Source: Micavibrio sp. UBA1664 (GTDB lineage Bacteria; Pseudomonadota; Alphaproteobacteria; Micavibrionales; UBA1664). From it: DNA of 32,602 nucleotides. Below, piece by piece: positions 25,770 to 32,602 of this stretch (positions are counted from its first letter, which is position 1; every line of letters begins with the position of its first letter). Both the position numbers and the translations under genes were made by a program. Where the stretch lies: the NCBI GenBank assembly GCA_002320485.1, contig DCKW01000007.1, positions 1-32,602 of the forward strand, read 5' to 3'. The notes below the pieces were generated by a model that was not told where the DNA came from, made no database searches, and saw only the letters and a list, made by a program, of their open reading frames with translations.

Positions 25770-26426
25770 TTAATATTTTAAGTTATTCGGATATATAAAA
25801 GATTTTGTTGATTTAATAAAATCATCAGGGTCTCGTTTCTTGCGGTGGTAATCTTTTAAATTATGTTGAGGATATATTATATGAGGGTCTTTTTTATCTG
25901 CATCCCAATTTTGTCTAACATCCTTATATAGATCGTCCCGCAGAGGATGTGTGGCAAAAGGGCCTTCGCTATTAAAAGGCCAAAAAGCATCTTCTCTTCG
26001 GGCTTTTTCCCTCTGCTGTCGTCTAACCCATTCTTGTAAAATGTCGTCCGAAATATCATCTGCCTTAGGCTGTTGCGGTTGACGCGCAAAATTACCACCA
26101 TGAGCGGTGAAGCCGAAAGGTACAGAAGAGGCATGAGATGCGCTTGCCCTTAAAGGAGTGCTGTTCCATTCCTGTTGGGTCATAAGATCTTCGGCGCGGT
26201 TGGCATGGGCCAGAACCCGCCCACGTTGTTCCCTTACGGCATTATCCTTTGTCGCATCTGGTAAAATTTCCTTGGCAATCTTGCCGCGGATTTTACGAGG
26301 GGTTAAGCCTTCCCAATTAATATCAAGTTTGCTAGCAATTGTTGCAATCAAAATTGTCGGTGATTTTATTCTATCCAATTTATCGGCTAAAGCTTTAAGT
26401 TCTGCTGAGTTATCCTTAATCGTCAT
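25770..26426 (-). CDS. Hypothetical protein
   Basis: A 218-residue hydrophilic protein I do not recognise. The N-terminal third is helical (SAELKALADKLDRIK, then LTPRKIRGKIAKEIL). The middle and end are rich in charged, Q, P and D residues, suggesting disorder, and the end is aromatic (FIYPNNLKY). No signal or membrane segment is visible. AAGGAT precedes the ATG by about eight bases. It sits between guaB (61-base gap) and the deaminase-like gene (79 bases), so it is probably co-transcribed with them. Confidence 0.65.
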   Translation of the reverse strand: MTIKDNSAELKALADKLDRIKSPTILIATIASKLDINWEGLTPRKIRGKIAKEILPDATKDNAVREQRGRVLAHANRAEDLMTQQEWNSTPLRASASHASSVPFGFTAHGGNFARQPQQPKADDISDDILQEWVRRQQREKARREDAFWPFNSEGPFATHPLRDDLYKDVRQNWDADKKDPHIIYPQHNLKDYHRKKRDPDDFIKSTKSFIYPNNLKY

Positions 26427-26487
26427 AATATAATCCTTAAAAATTCAATGGTATTTTTACATAAAATATTTCCAAATGTCCAATAGG

Positions 26488-27585
26488 TTATCCATAATTT
26501 GGGGCGGCGGTCATCGATGCCAGATCATGGACATGGCTTTCCTTTAAGCCCGCATTGGTGATGCGGACAAATTCCGCACGAGGTGGCATCTCGGCAATCG
26601 TTTGTGCGCCGATATAGCCCATGCCTGAACGCAAGCCACCCACCAGTTGATAAACAATATCGGCGGCGGAGCCTTTGGCCTTCACCAGACCTTCAACACC
26701 TTCGGCAACCAGTTTCTTGCTGTCGCCTGTGTTTTTTTGGAAATAGCGGTCGGCGGAGCCTTCCTGCATCGCCCCGATAGAACCCATGCCTCGATAGGAT
26801 TTGTAGGTTTCGCCGTTGATTTTGATGGTTTGCCCCGGGGCTTCATCCGTTCCGGCCAGAAGGGAGCCAAGCATCACCGCATCCGCACCTGCCGCCAAGG
26901 CCTTTACAATGTCACCTGAATGGCGAAGGCCGCCATCGGCGATAAGCGCAATGCCGTGTTTTTTGGTGACGCTCGCCACATTCATCACGGCGGTTAATTG
27001 CGGCACGCCCACACCTGCAACAATGCGCGTTGTACAAATGGAGCCGGGGCCGACGCCAACTTTAACAGCATTAACGCCTGCCTCAATAAGAGCTTCTGCG
27101 GCTTTCGCGCTGGCGATATTTCCACCGCATAATGTAAGGTCGGCAGACAGGGCGCGAACGGCGTGAACCTGCTTCAAAACATTTTCAGAATGACCGTGCG
27201 CCGTATCCACCACAATCATGGTGATGCCTGCGGTGATCAAGGCCTTTGCCCGTTCCAGTTGTTCGTCGCCCGTCCCGATTGCGGCGGCGGATTTTAAATT
27301 ATCAGATTTCAACTGTTTGACTATATCGCATTGCGCCTCAACACTCATATTCCGGTGGAGGACAGCCATACCGCCTGCACGCGCCATTGTCACCGCCATA
27401 TCATATTCTGATACGGTATCCATCGCCGCAGAAAGCAAAGGTATATCCAATTGCAATGATGGGGAAAGGTTTGTCGTTGTGGAGACAGTAGCAGGGGTGA
27501 CCGATGAATCCTGCGGCACAAGCAGGACATCGTCATAAGTTAAGGCTTCGGTAATTGTCGGAGGAGTGTAATTGATATGTTCCAT
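26488..27585 (-). CDS. guaB: IMP dehydrogenase lacking the CBS (Bateman) module
   Basis: Oxidises IMP to XMP with NAD+, the committed step of GMP synthesis. From ATG 27585 the protein has 365 residues, versus about 490 usual for bacterial GuaB. The barrel is intact: PLLSAAMDTVSE, the catalytic loop GPGSICTTRIVAGVG (C184), ADGGLRHSGD, AVMLGSLLAGTDEAPG, YRGMGSIGAMQEGSADRYFQ and KLVAEGVEG. The last two are IMP dehydrogenase flap features that GMP reductase lacks. Where two CBS domains normally sit, near residue 92-98, there is only a short linker (QLKSDNLKSAAAIG). No ribosome site is seen. AATAAT sits seven bases before the ATG, so the transcript may be leaderless, although the -35 is poor. Confidence 0.9.
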   Translation of the reverse strand: MEHINYTPPTITEALTYDDVLLVPQDSSVTPATVSTTTNLSPSLQLDIPLLSAAMDTVSEYDMAVTMARAGGMAVLHRNMSVEAQCDIVKQLKSDNLKSAAAIGTGDEQLERAKALITAGITMIVVDTAHGHSENVLKQVHAVRALSADLTLCGGNIASAKAAEALIEAGVNAVKVGVGPGSICTTRIVAGVGVPQLTAVMNVASVTKKHGIALIADGGLRHSGDIVKALAAGADAVMLGSLLAGTDEAPGQTIKINGETYKSYRGMGSIGAMQEGSADRYFQKNTGDSKKLVAEGVEGLVKAKGSAADIVYQLVGGLRSGMGYIGAQTIAEMPPRAEFVRITNAGLKESHVHDLASMTAAPNYG

Positions 27586-27635
27586 GGGCAAAATTATTCA
27601 AAAATATGAAATTTTGCAAGGTCAAAATTTGCAAT

Positions 27636-27938
27636 CTAGCCTACAGGGTCAAATCCTTTTGCGCGTTTAAGGCAATTTCCCGTGCTCCACATAAGACCTA
27701 TACTCTGATCTACATTAGGATTATTTTCACTAAACACAGCCATCGCCGCTATAAGGCAATTTCCTGCGGCAGGGTTTGCGTCATGGATTGTGTTGATAAA
27801 AGAGGTAATGGCCTGATCTCTCTCATCAGTTATGGGGGCGGTTGCCTCGGAGGGCGTATGGATGCATGAGTGAATGCCAAACGCAATGGCTAAACCGGCA
27901 AGCATATTACGAGTTACATTGATTTTTTCATTTTTCAT
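27636..27938 (-). CDS. Small hypothetical secreted protein
   Basis: A 100-residue protein with a plausible Sec signal peptide: a basic start (MKNEKINVTR), a hydrophobic core MLAGLAIAFGIHSC, and a possible cleavage after SEATA. The mature part has two cysteines (AGNCLIAAM and STGNCLKRA) that could pair in the periplasm. It is of unknown family. No ribosome site is present, but a consensus promoter ends seven bases before the ATG, so the message is predicted to be leaderless. An 18-bp palindrome overlaps that promoter. Confidence 0.6.
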   Translation of the reverse strand: MKNEKINVTRNMLAGLAIAFGIHSCIHTPSEATAPITDERDQAITSFINTIHDANPAAGNCLIAAMAVFSENNPNVDQSIGLMWSTGNCLKRAKGFDPVG

Positions 27939-27942
27939 GAAA

Positions 27943-27960
27943 GTGAATATAAATATTCAC
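27943..27960. promoter_or_regulatory. 18-bp palindrome, candidate operator between divergent genes
   Basis: GTGAATAT (27943-27950) and ATATTCAC (27953-27960) are perfect inverted repeats around AA. The palindrome covers the -10 box and part of the spacer of the minus-strand promoter and the -35 area of a plus-strand TATAAT at 27975-27980. It is well placed for a dimeric repressor to control both directions. Confidence 0.5.
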
Positions 27961-27974
27961 ATTAACTATGTCAA
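27946..27974 (-). promoter_or_regulatory. Consensus promoter of the small secreted protein gene, predicted leaderless
   Basis: On the minus strand, a perfect TTGACA (27974-27969), a 17-base spacer and TATATT (27951-27946) are followed after seven bases by the ATG at 27938. The spacing equals that of the promoter at 9316-9344. Confidence 0.65.
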
Positions 27975-27980
27975 TATAAT
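27975..27980 (+). promoter_or_regulatory. Perfect -10 box upstream of the cinA-like gene
   Basis: TATAAT on the plus strand, 41 bases before the ATG at 28022. No good -35 hexamer is present at the proper distance; that place is occupied by the 18-bp palindrome, which suggests a regulated or activator-dependent promoter. Confidence 0.4.
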
Positions 27981-28021
27981 TAGTAATTGATGAAATCACT
28001 AAAAAGTCTATTTTTAAGCAA

Positions 28022-28753
28022 ATGGAAAGCAGGACAAAAACGGCCGGATTAATCATCATTGGTAATGAGATTTTAAGCGGTCGCACGCAGGATACAAATA
28101 CCGCGCATATCGCCAAACGATTGGAAGAGATCGGAGTGAGATTGTTGGAAGTGCGTATTATTCCAGACGTAAGTGATACAATCATCGGAACAGTGCGGCA
28201 TTTCCGCGATCATTTTGATTACGTATTTACGACGGGTGGCATCGGCCCGACCCATGATGATAAAACCGCGGAAGCCGTTGCAAAAGCTTTTAATGTAGAG
28301 TTGTTAAAAAATCAAAATGCTTATCGGACTTTGGTCGAACATTACGGTGATGAAAGCCAGATGAATGACGGACGCGTTAAAATGACGTTCATACCTGAAG
28401 GGGCGGGGTTGATTGATAACCCTGTTTCAGCCGCGCCCGGATTTATCATTGGGAATGTGTATGTCATGGCGGGCGTGCCGAAAATCATGCAAGGCATGTT
28501 GAATAATATTATTCCGACATTGGAAGGGGGCGATATTATAATGTCGCGCCAGATTATAATTAATCAGCCTGAAAGTGCGGTAGCTGAAACCCTTGCAAAA
28601 ATCGAAAAAAATTTCATGGGCGTCGATGTCGGTAGCTATCCCCGGTATAAAGATGGCGCACCTGAGGTCACAATTATCATACGTTCAACAGATGAAGATA
28701 TGGTAGAGCAGGCATATCAATCGTTATTAAAGTCATTGTCATTAAACGGATAG
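28022..28753 (+). CDS. CinA N-terminal-type (MoaB/MogA-fold) molybdopterin-binding domain protein
   Basis: A 243-residue protein of the COG1058 type. The N-terminal MoaB-like fold shows AGLIIIGNEILSGRTQDTNT, IPDVSDTI and FTTGGIGPTHDDKTAEAVA, then an extension with AAPGFIIGNVYVMAGVPKIM. In full-length CinA a C-terminal nicotinamide-nucleotide amidase domain follows. It is absent here, as in many proteobacterial short forms. The N-terminal domain is linked to ADP-ribose pyrophosphatase activity in some CinA proteins; the role here is not certain. No clear ribosome site is present. ogt begins five bases after the stop. Confidence 0.9.
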   Translation: MESRTKTAGLIIIGNEILSGRTQDTNTAHIAKRLEEIGVRLLEVRIIPDVSDTIIGTVRHFRDHFDYVFTTGGIGPTHDDKTAEAVAKAFNVELLKNQNAYRTLVEHYGDESQMNDGRVKMTFIPEGAGLIDNPVSAAPGFIIGNVYVMAGVPKIMQGMLNNIIPTLEGGDIIMSRQIIINQPESAVAETLAKIEKNFMGVDVGSYPRYKDGAPEVTIIIRSTDEDMVEQAYQSLLKSLSLNG

Positions 28754-28758
28754 GAAAA

Positions 28759-29292
28759 ATGGATATTCTCTGGACTGAAAATAATAGGGCGCAACGCGGA
28801 TTAGACAGTGTAATCACTTATGATACAGAAGAGTTAAAGCCGTACGGTCCTGTATTGGTGGCGCAGTCTGATAAAGGGATATGTTTTGTGGGTTTACCTG
28901 TAGAGGGCAGCTTTGAAACGGCAATTAAAGCAATGCTTGCCTATTTCCCTCTGGCAAAGTTTATCGAAACAAAAAGCCACTCTCATAGAACCGGATTGGA
29001 TATACAGGGAACGGCCATGCAAATCGCCGTTTGGAAAGAATTGTTGAAGATTCCTGAGGGTGAAACAAAGACGTATAAGGATATCGCAGAAGCCATCAAC
29101 AAACCAACTGCATATCGTGCTGTCGGAAATGCGGTCGGCGCCAATCCCGTATGTATTTATATTCCCTGTCATCGTGTGGTTGGTTCAAATGGAAATTTGC
29201 ACGGTTTTGCCTGGGGAACATTGTGGAAGCAGAAATTATTGAGTGATGAGGCAGACAAACGCCCTTGTAACACCAAATCTGTAACTGCCTAA
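28759..29292 (+). CDS. ogt: Methylated-DNA--protein-cysteine methyltransferase
   Basis: A suicide repair protein that transfers the methyl group from O6-methylguanine to its own cysteine. It has 177 residues. An N-terminal ribonuclease-like domain precedes the conserved C-terminal domain: TAMQIAVWKELLKIPEGETK, TYKDIAEAI, the arginine finger in AYRAVGNAVGANP (R120), the active site IPCHRVVGSNG (C137), and the closing LLSDE. AGGAA precedes the ATG within the end of the cinA-like gene, indicating an operon. The family could equally be labelled as an Ada C-terminal-like paralogue. Confidence 0.94.
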   Translation: MDILWTENNRAQRGLDSVITYDTEELKPYGPVLVAQSDKGICFVGLPVEGSFETAIKAMLAYFPLAKFIETKSHSHRTGLDIQGTAMQIAVWKELLKIPEGETKTYKDIAEAINKPTAYRAVGNAVGANPVCIYIPCHRVVGSNGNLHGFAWGTLWKQKLLSDEADKRPCNTKSVTA

Positions 29293-29311
29293 AAAAATAT
29301 ACATAAAAACA

Positions 29312-29341
29312 TTGAAGTTTATAGATGCGAAATGCTATAAC
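29312..29341 (+). promoter_or_regulatory. Probable promoter of the three-gene small-protein cluster
   Basis: TTGAAG (29312-29317) and TATAAC (29336-29341) are separated by 18 bases and match four and five consensus positions. The expected start is near 29348, about 24 bases before the ATG at 29372. Confidence 0.45.
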
Positions 29342-29371
29342 GTTTCAAAAATAATATAGGAGTTATTATAA

Positions 29372-29752
29372 ATGATGTCCGAATTTTCCGCAAAATGCAA
29401 AATTCCATACGATGGGACAGCTTCCTTAAGAGGAGAGTTTGCGGTTATTCGAGGCCGAATTATTCTCCCCGAAAAAGTAAGCTTTTTAAACAGGGGATTT
29501 CAAGATCAATATCATGGTATTTTCATGCATGTGAATGAGTGGGATACTGTGAAAGACAGCATAAAAGAGGGTGGTCTATTAGCCTTTGATATGGCTGGCC
29601 AAACCGAAGCTTTTGACTTTAACGAGCAGGGTCAGCCGTCAGGACGTGCGGAAACGCTCCAAATGATAATGGCGGAAGAAGTGCGTGTGATGCCTCCTGC
29701 CCCGAATAACGTCATTCGTATCAATACACGCTCAAGGCCCGGCCCGTTCTAA
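29372..29752 (+). CDS. Hypothetical small protein, first of three apparent paralogues
   Basis: A 126-residue protein of unknown family. It looks beta-rich: FAVIRGRIILPE, a YHGIFMHVNEWDTVKDSI segment, LLAFDMAGQTEAF, then a C-terminal block with VRVMPPAPNNVIRINTRSR. The order and spacing of G-I-x-x-x-x-E-W, (I/L)AFD(L/M) and NVIxxxxR are repeated in the next gene (29791-30162) and more weakly in the third. No signal peptide or membrane helix is seen. AGGAG lies nine bases before the first of two adjacent ATGs. A promoter-like sequence starts 60 bases upstream, and ogt ends 79 bases upstream. Confidence 0.7.
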   Translation: MMSEFSAKCKIPYDGTASLRGEFAVIRGRIILPEKVSFLNRGFQDQYHGIFMHVNEWDTVKDSIKEGGLLAFDMAGQTEAFDFNEQGQPSGRAETLQMIMAEEVRVMPPAPNNVIRINTRSRPGPF

Positions 29753-29790
29753 TTTAGCGGGCAATAAATAATAAAAGGAAACCAATTTTC

Positions 29791-30162
29791 ATGAATTTTC
29801 AAACAAACAGATATAGTATGTTATATCAAGGTGTCACCGTAGATACGGGAGATGACATCTTTTTGAAAGGAACAATTGAGTTACCGAATAATAATCCTGA
29901 TACAAATGACATCGGCAAGTATTTTAGCGGCATATCTATATCTTATGAGGAATGGAATAAAATCGCCGCAGATTTGCAAAAAGACGACCGGATAGCCTTT
30001 GATTTAAAAGACCAAAAAATTATTCATTTGGATGAATTGATGCAGTTTAGCGCGGGAGAAAAGCTTGATGCGATTATAGTCATGACTGCAGGAAATGTGA
30101 ACATTCTGCGCGAAAGGCCGGGAAATGTTATCCATTTAATGCCTCGTGCGAAACTGCCTTAA
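29791..30162 (+). CDS. Hypothetical small protein, second of three apparent paralogues
   Basis: A 123-residue protein of unknown family. It shares with its upstream neighbour the segments IFLKGTIELP, FSGISISYEEWNKIAADL, DDRIAFDLKDQ, VNILRERPGNVIHLMPRAK, in the same order. It is predicted to be a compact beta-rich, cytoplasmic protein. The gap to the previous gene is 38 bases, and AAGGAAA precedes the ATG. These features and the common strand suggest duplication and co-transcription. Confidence 0.7.
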   Translation: MNFQTNRYSMLYQGVTVDTGDDIFLKGTIELPNNNPDTNDIGKYFSGISISYEEWNKIAADLQKDDRIAFDLKDQKIIHLDELMQFSAGEKLDAIIVMTAGNVNILRERPGNVIHLMPRAKLP

Positions 30163-30205
30163 TAAAAATAAAAGAGCCATTCTGATAAAAAACAGGGAGA
30201 TAAAA

Positions 30206-30595
30206 ATGAGTGAAATAAAGCTAACTAATATTGCCGATGCTACGATGAAACCCCAACGAAAAATCCATTTATATACAGTTACTGATAAATTCGGATGGGA
30301 CGATCATGTATTTTTAAAATTAAAGGGTCTCAATTATCGGTGTTTTGTTACAATAGCGTTTGAACATTTCAACAATGAAGCCATGGCAAGTAGTGTTGAA
30401 ATTGGCGATAAGATAGAATATACCAATAAAATTGGGGCCACAAATGGCATGCATTGCCAGAAAAGATTTTTTGAAGATGAACGCATCGCGACAATGGTTT
30501 CTGAAATAAAAGTATGGAAACCGAATGTGGTTAGCTTGACTGGATACCGAAAATTACAACAACCGCAAACGCGATTTAAACCGCGGTTGTTTTAA
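30206..30595 (+). CDS. Hypothetical small protein, third and most diverged of the cluster
   Basis: About 129 residues from ATG 30206, chosen because GGGAGAT lies upstream; the frame is open from 30146 inside the previous gene. It shows the same outline: HVFLKLKGLNYRCFVTIAFE, HFNNEAMASSVEIGDKIEY, then EIKVWKPNVVSLTGYRK near the end, aligned with the NVIxL...R endings of the two upstream proteins. The relation is weaker than between the first two. Its stop codon abuts the stop codon of convergent dnaJ with no base between them. Confidence 0.65.
   Translation: MSEIKLTNIADATMKPQRKIHLYTVTDKFGWDDHVFLKLKGLNYRCFVTIAFEHFNNEAMASSVEIGDKIEYTNKIGATNGMHCQKRFFEDERIATMVSEIKVWKPNVVSLTGYRKLQQPQTRFKPRLF
30558..30593 (+). 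terminator. Possible terminator embedded in the 3' end of the third small gene
   Basis: AACAACCGC (30558-30566) and GCGGTTGTT (30583-30591) form a perfect 9-bp stem with a 16-base loop, followed by TT and an AT-rich stretch. It lies inside the coding sequence and could end transcription of the small-gene cluster, and less well that of dnaJ from the other side. The long loop makes it uncertain. Confidence 0.4.
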
Positions 30596-31768
30596 TTAAT
30601 CCGTTAAATCATCCCAGAATTCTTTCACTTTGTTGAAAAATCCTGCGGATTCTGGAGAGTTTTTCGATGGGTCTTTCCCACCGAATTCCTTCAATAAATC
30701 TTTTTGTTTGGCGGAGAGATTAACCGGTGTCTCCACAAAAATTTCAATATACGCGTCCCCCCGTGATGAGGATTGCAATACACTCATACCCTTGTTTTTT
30801 AGTCTGAATTGTTGCCCGGTTTGGGTGCCTGCCGGAACTTTCACTTCTGCTTTACCGCCTTCGATCGTGGGAATGTTCACTTCACCCCCCAATGTCGCGG
30901 TTGTCATGGCAACAGGCACGCGGCAATACAGATTTGCACCTTCACGTTGGTAAAATTTATGCGGTTTAATACCAACCAACACATAAAGGTCGCCCGATGG
31001 GCCGCCTTTTAATCCGGCTTCACCTTCGCCACTCAAACGAATACGGCGGCCTTCTTCTATTCCTGCGGGAATATTAACTTTTAATGTTTTCGATGTTCGC
31101 ATACGGCCCTGACCGGCGCAGCTGACGCATTTATCCTCAATAACTTCGCCGGCGCCGCCGCAAGTGGGGCAGGCACGTTCAACCGTGAAAAACCCTTGTT
31201 GCGCGCGGACACGTCCCACACCATTACAGGATTTACAGGTGGTTGGCTTTGTCCCAGGTTTCGCGCCATTTCCACCACAGGTTTCGCAACTCTCCCATGT
31301 CGGAATGCGAATTGTTTTTTCCGTCCCTTTAAAGGCCTCTTCCAATGTTACATCCAGTGAATATTGCAAGTCGGAACCACGTGTGGTGCCGCCGCGGCCT
31401 GTTGCGCCGCCGCCCATACCACCGCGACCGCGTCCGCCCATCATATCGCCAAACATTTCTTCGAAAATATCGGAAAATCCTGCGGCTCCGCCTGTTCCAA
31501 AACCAAAGTCAGAAAACCCGCCACGACCTGCACCGCCGCCCATGCCGCCTTGAAATGCGTCCTTGCCAAAACGGTCATAAGCCGCGCGCTTTTGATCGTC
31601 TTTCAAAACGTCATAAGCTTCGTTCAATTCCTTGAACTTTTCCTCCGCGCCTTTTTCCTTATTGGTATCAGGGTGCAGCTTCATCGCCTTTTTGCGATAG
31701 GCTTTTTTGATTTCATCGGCGCTGGCACCTTTTTGAACCCCTAAAATGTCGTAGTAATCGTTACTCAT
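30596..31768 (-). CDS. dnaJ: Chaperone protein DnaJ
   Basis: The type I Hsp40 co-chaperone that delivers unfolded clients to DnaK and stimulates its ATPase. It has 390 residues. A J domain (1-70) carries the HPD motif in KLHPDTNKEKG. A Gly/Phe-rich linker (about 75-130) follows. The zinc-binding region has four CxxCxGxG repeats (CETCGGNG, CKSCNGVG, CPTCGGAG, CVSCAGQG). Two client-binding beta domains and a dimerisation tail complete it. AGAGGAG precedes the ATG. It lies 80 bases downstream of dnaK on the same strand, the usual order, with a palindromic repeat between them. Confidence 0.98.
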   Translation of the reverse strand: MSNDYYDILGVQKGASADEIKKAYRKKAMKLHPDTNKEKGAEEKFKELNEAYDVLKDDQKRAAYDRFGKDAFQGGMGGGAGRGGFSDFGFGTGGAAGFSDIFEEMFGDMMGGRGRGGMGGGATGRGGTTRGSDLQYSLDVTLEEAFKGTEKTIRIPTWESCETCGGNGAKPGTKPTTCKSCNGVGRVRAQQGFFTVERACPTCGGAGEVIEDKCVSCAGQGRMRTSKTLKVNIPAGIEEGRRIRLSGEGEAGLKGGPSGDLYVLVGIKPHKFYQREGANLYCRVPVAMTTATLGGEVNIPTIEGGKAEVKVPAGTQTGQQFRLKNKGMSVLQSSSRGDAYIEIFVETPVNLSAKQKDLLKEFGGKDPSKNSPESAGFFNKVKEFWDDLTD

Positions 31769-31817
31769 AATCTCCTCTTTGGCTTACAATCCCTTTATTG
31801 AAAGCTATCAAAATTTG

Positions 31818-31837
31818 ATCCCCGCTTTCGCGGGGAT
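31818..31837. repeat. Palindromic intergenic repeat between dnaK and dnaJ
   Basis: ATCCCCGC (31818-31825), loop TTTC, GCGGGGAT (31830-31837), followed by GACA. It has the same 8-bp stem, loop and trailing GACA as the hairpin at 18486-18505, differing only in compensating stem pairs. This design is like the short palindromic intergenic repeats known in many proteobacteria. In the dnaK-dnaJ transcript it would form a stable hairpin. Confidence 0.7.
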
Positions 31838-31848
31838 GACATTTCAGG

Positions 31849-32602
31849 TTATTTTTTGTCGTTATCGACATCCGTGAAGTCGGCATCAACAACATCATCG
31901 TCATCGGATTTGGCATCCGCAGTTTCAGTTCCATCAGAATTTTCGCCACTAGCGGCGGCTTCCTCTTGGGCCTTGCGATAAGCCATTTCACCGAGTTTCA
32001 TCGACGCTTGAGCAAGCTCGTTGGTTTTCTCGGTCAGTTCCTCTGCTGTGGCATCCTCTTTCTCAAGAAGGGCTTTTAAGTCAGCAATATTTTTCTCAAT
32101 TGCGTCCTTGTCAGCAGCTTCAAGGTTATCGCCTAGCTCCTTCAAGGATTTCTCCGTTGAGTTCACAAGGGATTCCGCCTGATTATGAGCGTCAACCTTG
32201 GCACGTTTCGCCTTGTCAGATTCCGCGTTGGCCTCGGCATCTTTCACCATCTGATCAACTTCAGCATCCGACAAGCCGCCATTCGCCTGAATACGGATTT
32301 GCTGTTCCTTATTCGTCGCCTTATCCTTGGCAGAAACGGACACAATACCGTTGGCATCAATGTCGAACGTCACCTCAATTTGAGGCACACCGCGCGGGGC
32401 AGGGGGAATGCCTACCAAGTCAAACTGGCCTAGCATTTTGTTATCCGCCGCCATTTCACGTTCACCCTGGAATACACGGATGGTTACGGCATTCTGGCTG
32501 TCTTCGGCTGTTGAGTAGACTTGTGATTTCTTCGTCGGGATTGTCGTATTACGGTCAATCATGCGTGTAAAGACACCACCAAGTGTTTCAATACCCAATG
32601 AT
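31849..32602 (-). CDS. dnaK: Chaperone protein DnaK, C-terminal part (cut by window end)
   Basis: The Hsp70 chaperone. Only about the last 250 residues are in the window; the ATPase domain lies beyond its end. The visible part begins in the substrate-binding beta domain (IETLGGVFTRMIDRNTTIPT, then FQGEREMAADNKMLGQFDL and FDIDANGIVSVSAKDKATNK). It continues through the helical lid (SDAEVDQMVKDAEANAESDK, then SLKELGDNLEAADKDAIEKN) and ends with the acidic disordered tail (DDVVDADFTDVDNDKK) typical of alphaproteobacterial and E. coli DnaK. dnaJ follows after 80 bases. Confidence 0.97.
   Translation of the reverse strand, partial: SLGIETLGGVFTRMIDRNTTIPTKKSQVYSTAEDSQNAVTIRVFQGEREMAADNKMLGQFDLVGIPPAPRGVPQIEVTFDIDANGIVSVSAKDKATNKEQQIRIQANGGLSDAEVDQMVKDAEANAESDKAKRAKVDAHNQAESLVNSTEKSLKELGDNLEAADKDAIEKNIADLKALLEKEDATAEELTEKTNELAQASMKLGEMAYRKAQEEAAASGENSDGTETADAKSDDDDVVDADFTDVDNDKK

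Noticed and set aside
31164..31744. Plus-strand frames opposite the dnaJ Gly-rich and zinc regions
   Set aside because: Their Pro/Arg/Cys-rich composition is the antisense of the Gly-rich linker and CxxCxGxG repeats.

Overview
The window is ordinary chromosomal DNA from an alphaproteobacterium of moderate to low GC. I infer this from UvrC, UvrB, LysS, LysA, Nth, Map, RadC, GuaB, DnaJ and DnaK of proteobacterial type, a bactofilin, a DUF389 membrane protein, and a type I secretion target with an RTX-like C-terminus. I cannot place it reliably below class. There is no transposase, integrase, CRISPR array or rRNA. Gene density is high, and no gap between genes exceeds about 250 bases.

Layout: 1-470 is the tail of a sodium:solute symporter, convergent with uvrC (479-2323, minus). 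A pentapeptide-repeat protein and a tRNA-Leu(UAA) with a near-consensus promoter follow. Next come a 938-residue secreted repeat protein and a DUF389 protein, both minus. A bactofilin, a small membrane-anchored protein and a TsaE-like P-loop protein (minus) lead into a plus-strand run: lysS, lysA, DUF4153 protein, nth, cspA. Positions 15.1-18.3 kb, all minus, are the accessory-looking part: two unknown proteins, a LuxR-type regulator with a complete acyl-homoserine-lactone pocket and no synthase nearby, and a very AT-rich two-TM coiled-coil protein bordered by hairpin repeats. uvrB (minus) is divergent from a ZIP-like transporter, a nitroreductase and two small unknowns.

From 27.9 down to 22.9 kb, six minus-strand genes lie close together: small secreted protein, IMP dehydrogenase lacking its CBS module, unknown, adenosine deaminase-like enzyme, map, radC. 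A cinA N-terminal-type gene and ogt are tightly paired on the plus strand. They are followed by three consecutive small genes that look like diverged copies of one unknown family (29372-30595). The window closes with dnaJ and the 3' part of dnaK (minus).

Functional threads: DNA repair is well represented (uvrC, uvrB, nth, ogt, radC). lysS and lysA pair lysine charging with lysine synthesis. guaB and the deaminase-like gene suggest a purine theme. Most noteworthy are the three-gene unknown cluster, the AT-rich coiled-coil membrane protein, the CBS-less IMP dehydrogenase beside a deaminase with altered active-site motifs, and two genes whose consensus promoters sit so close to the ATG that leaderless transcripts are predicted. 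One of these promoters contains an 18-bp palindrome.
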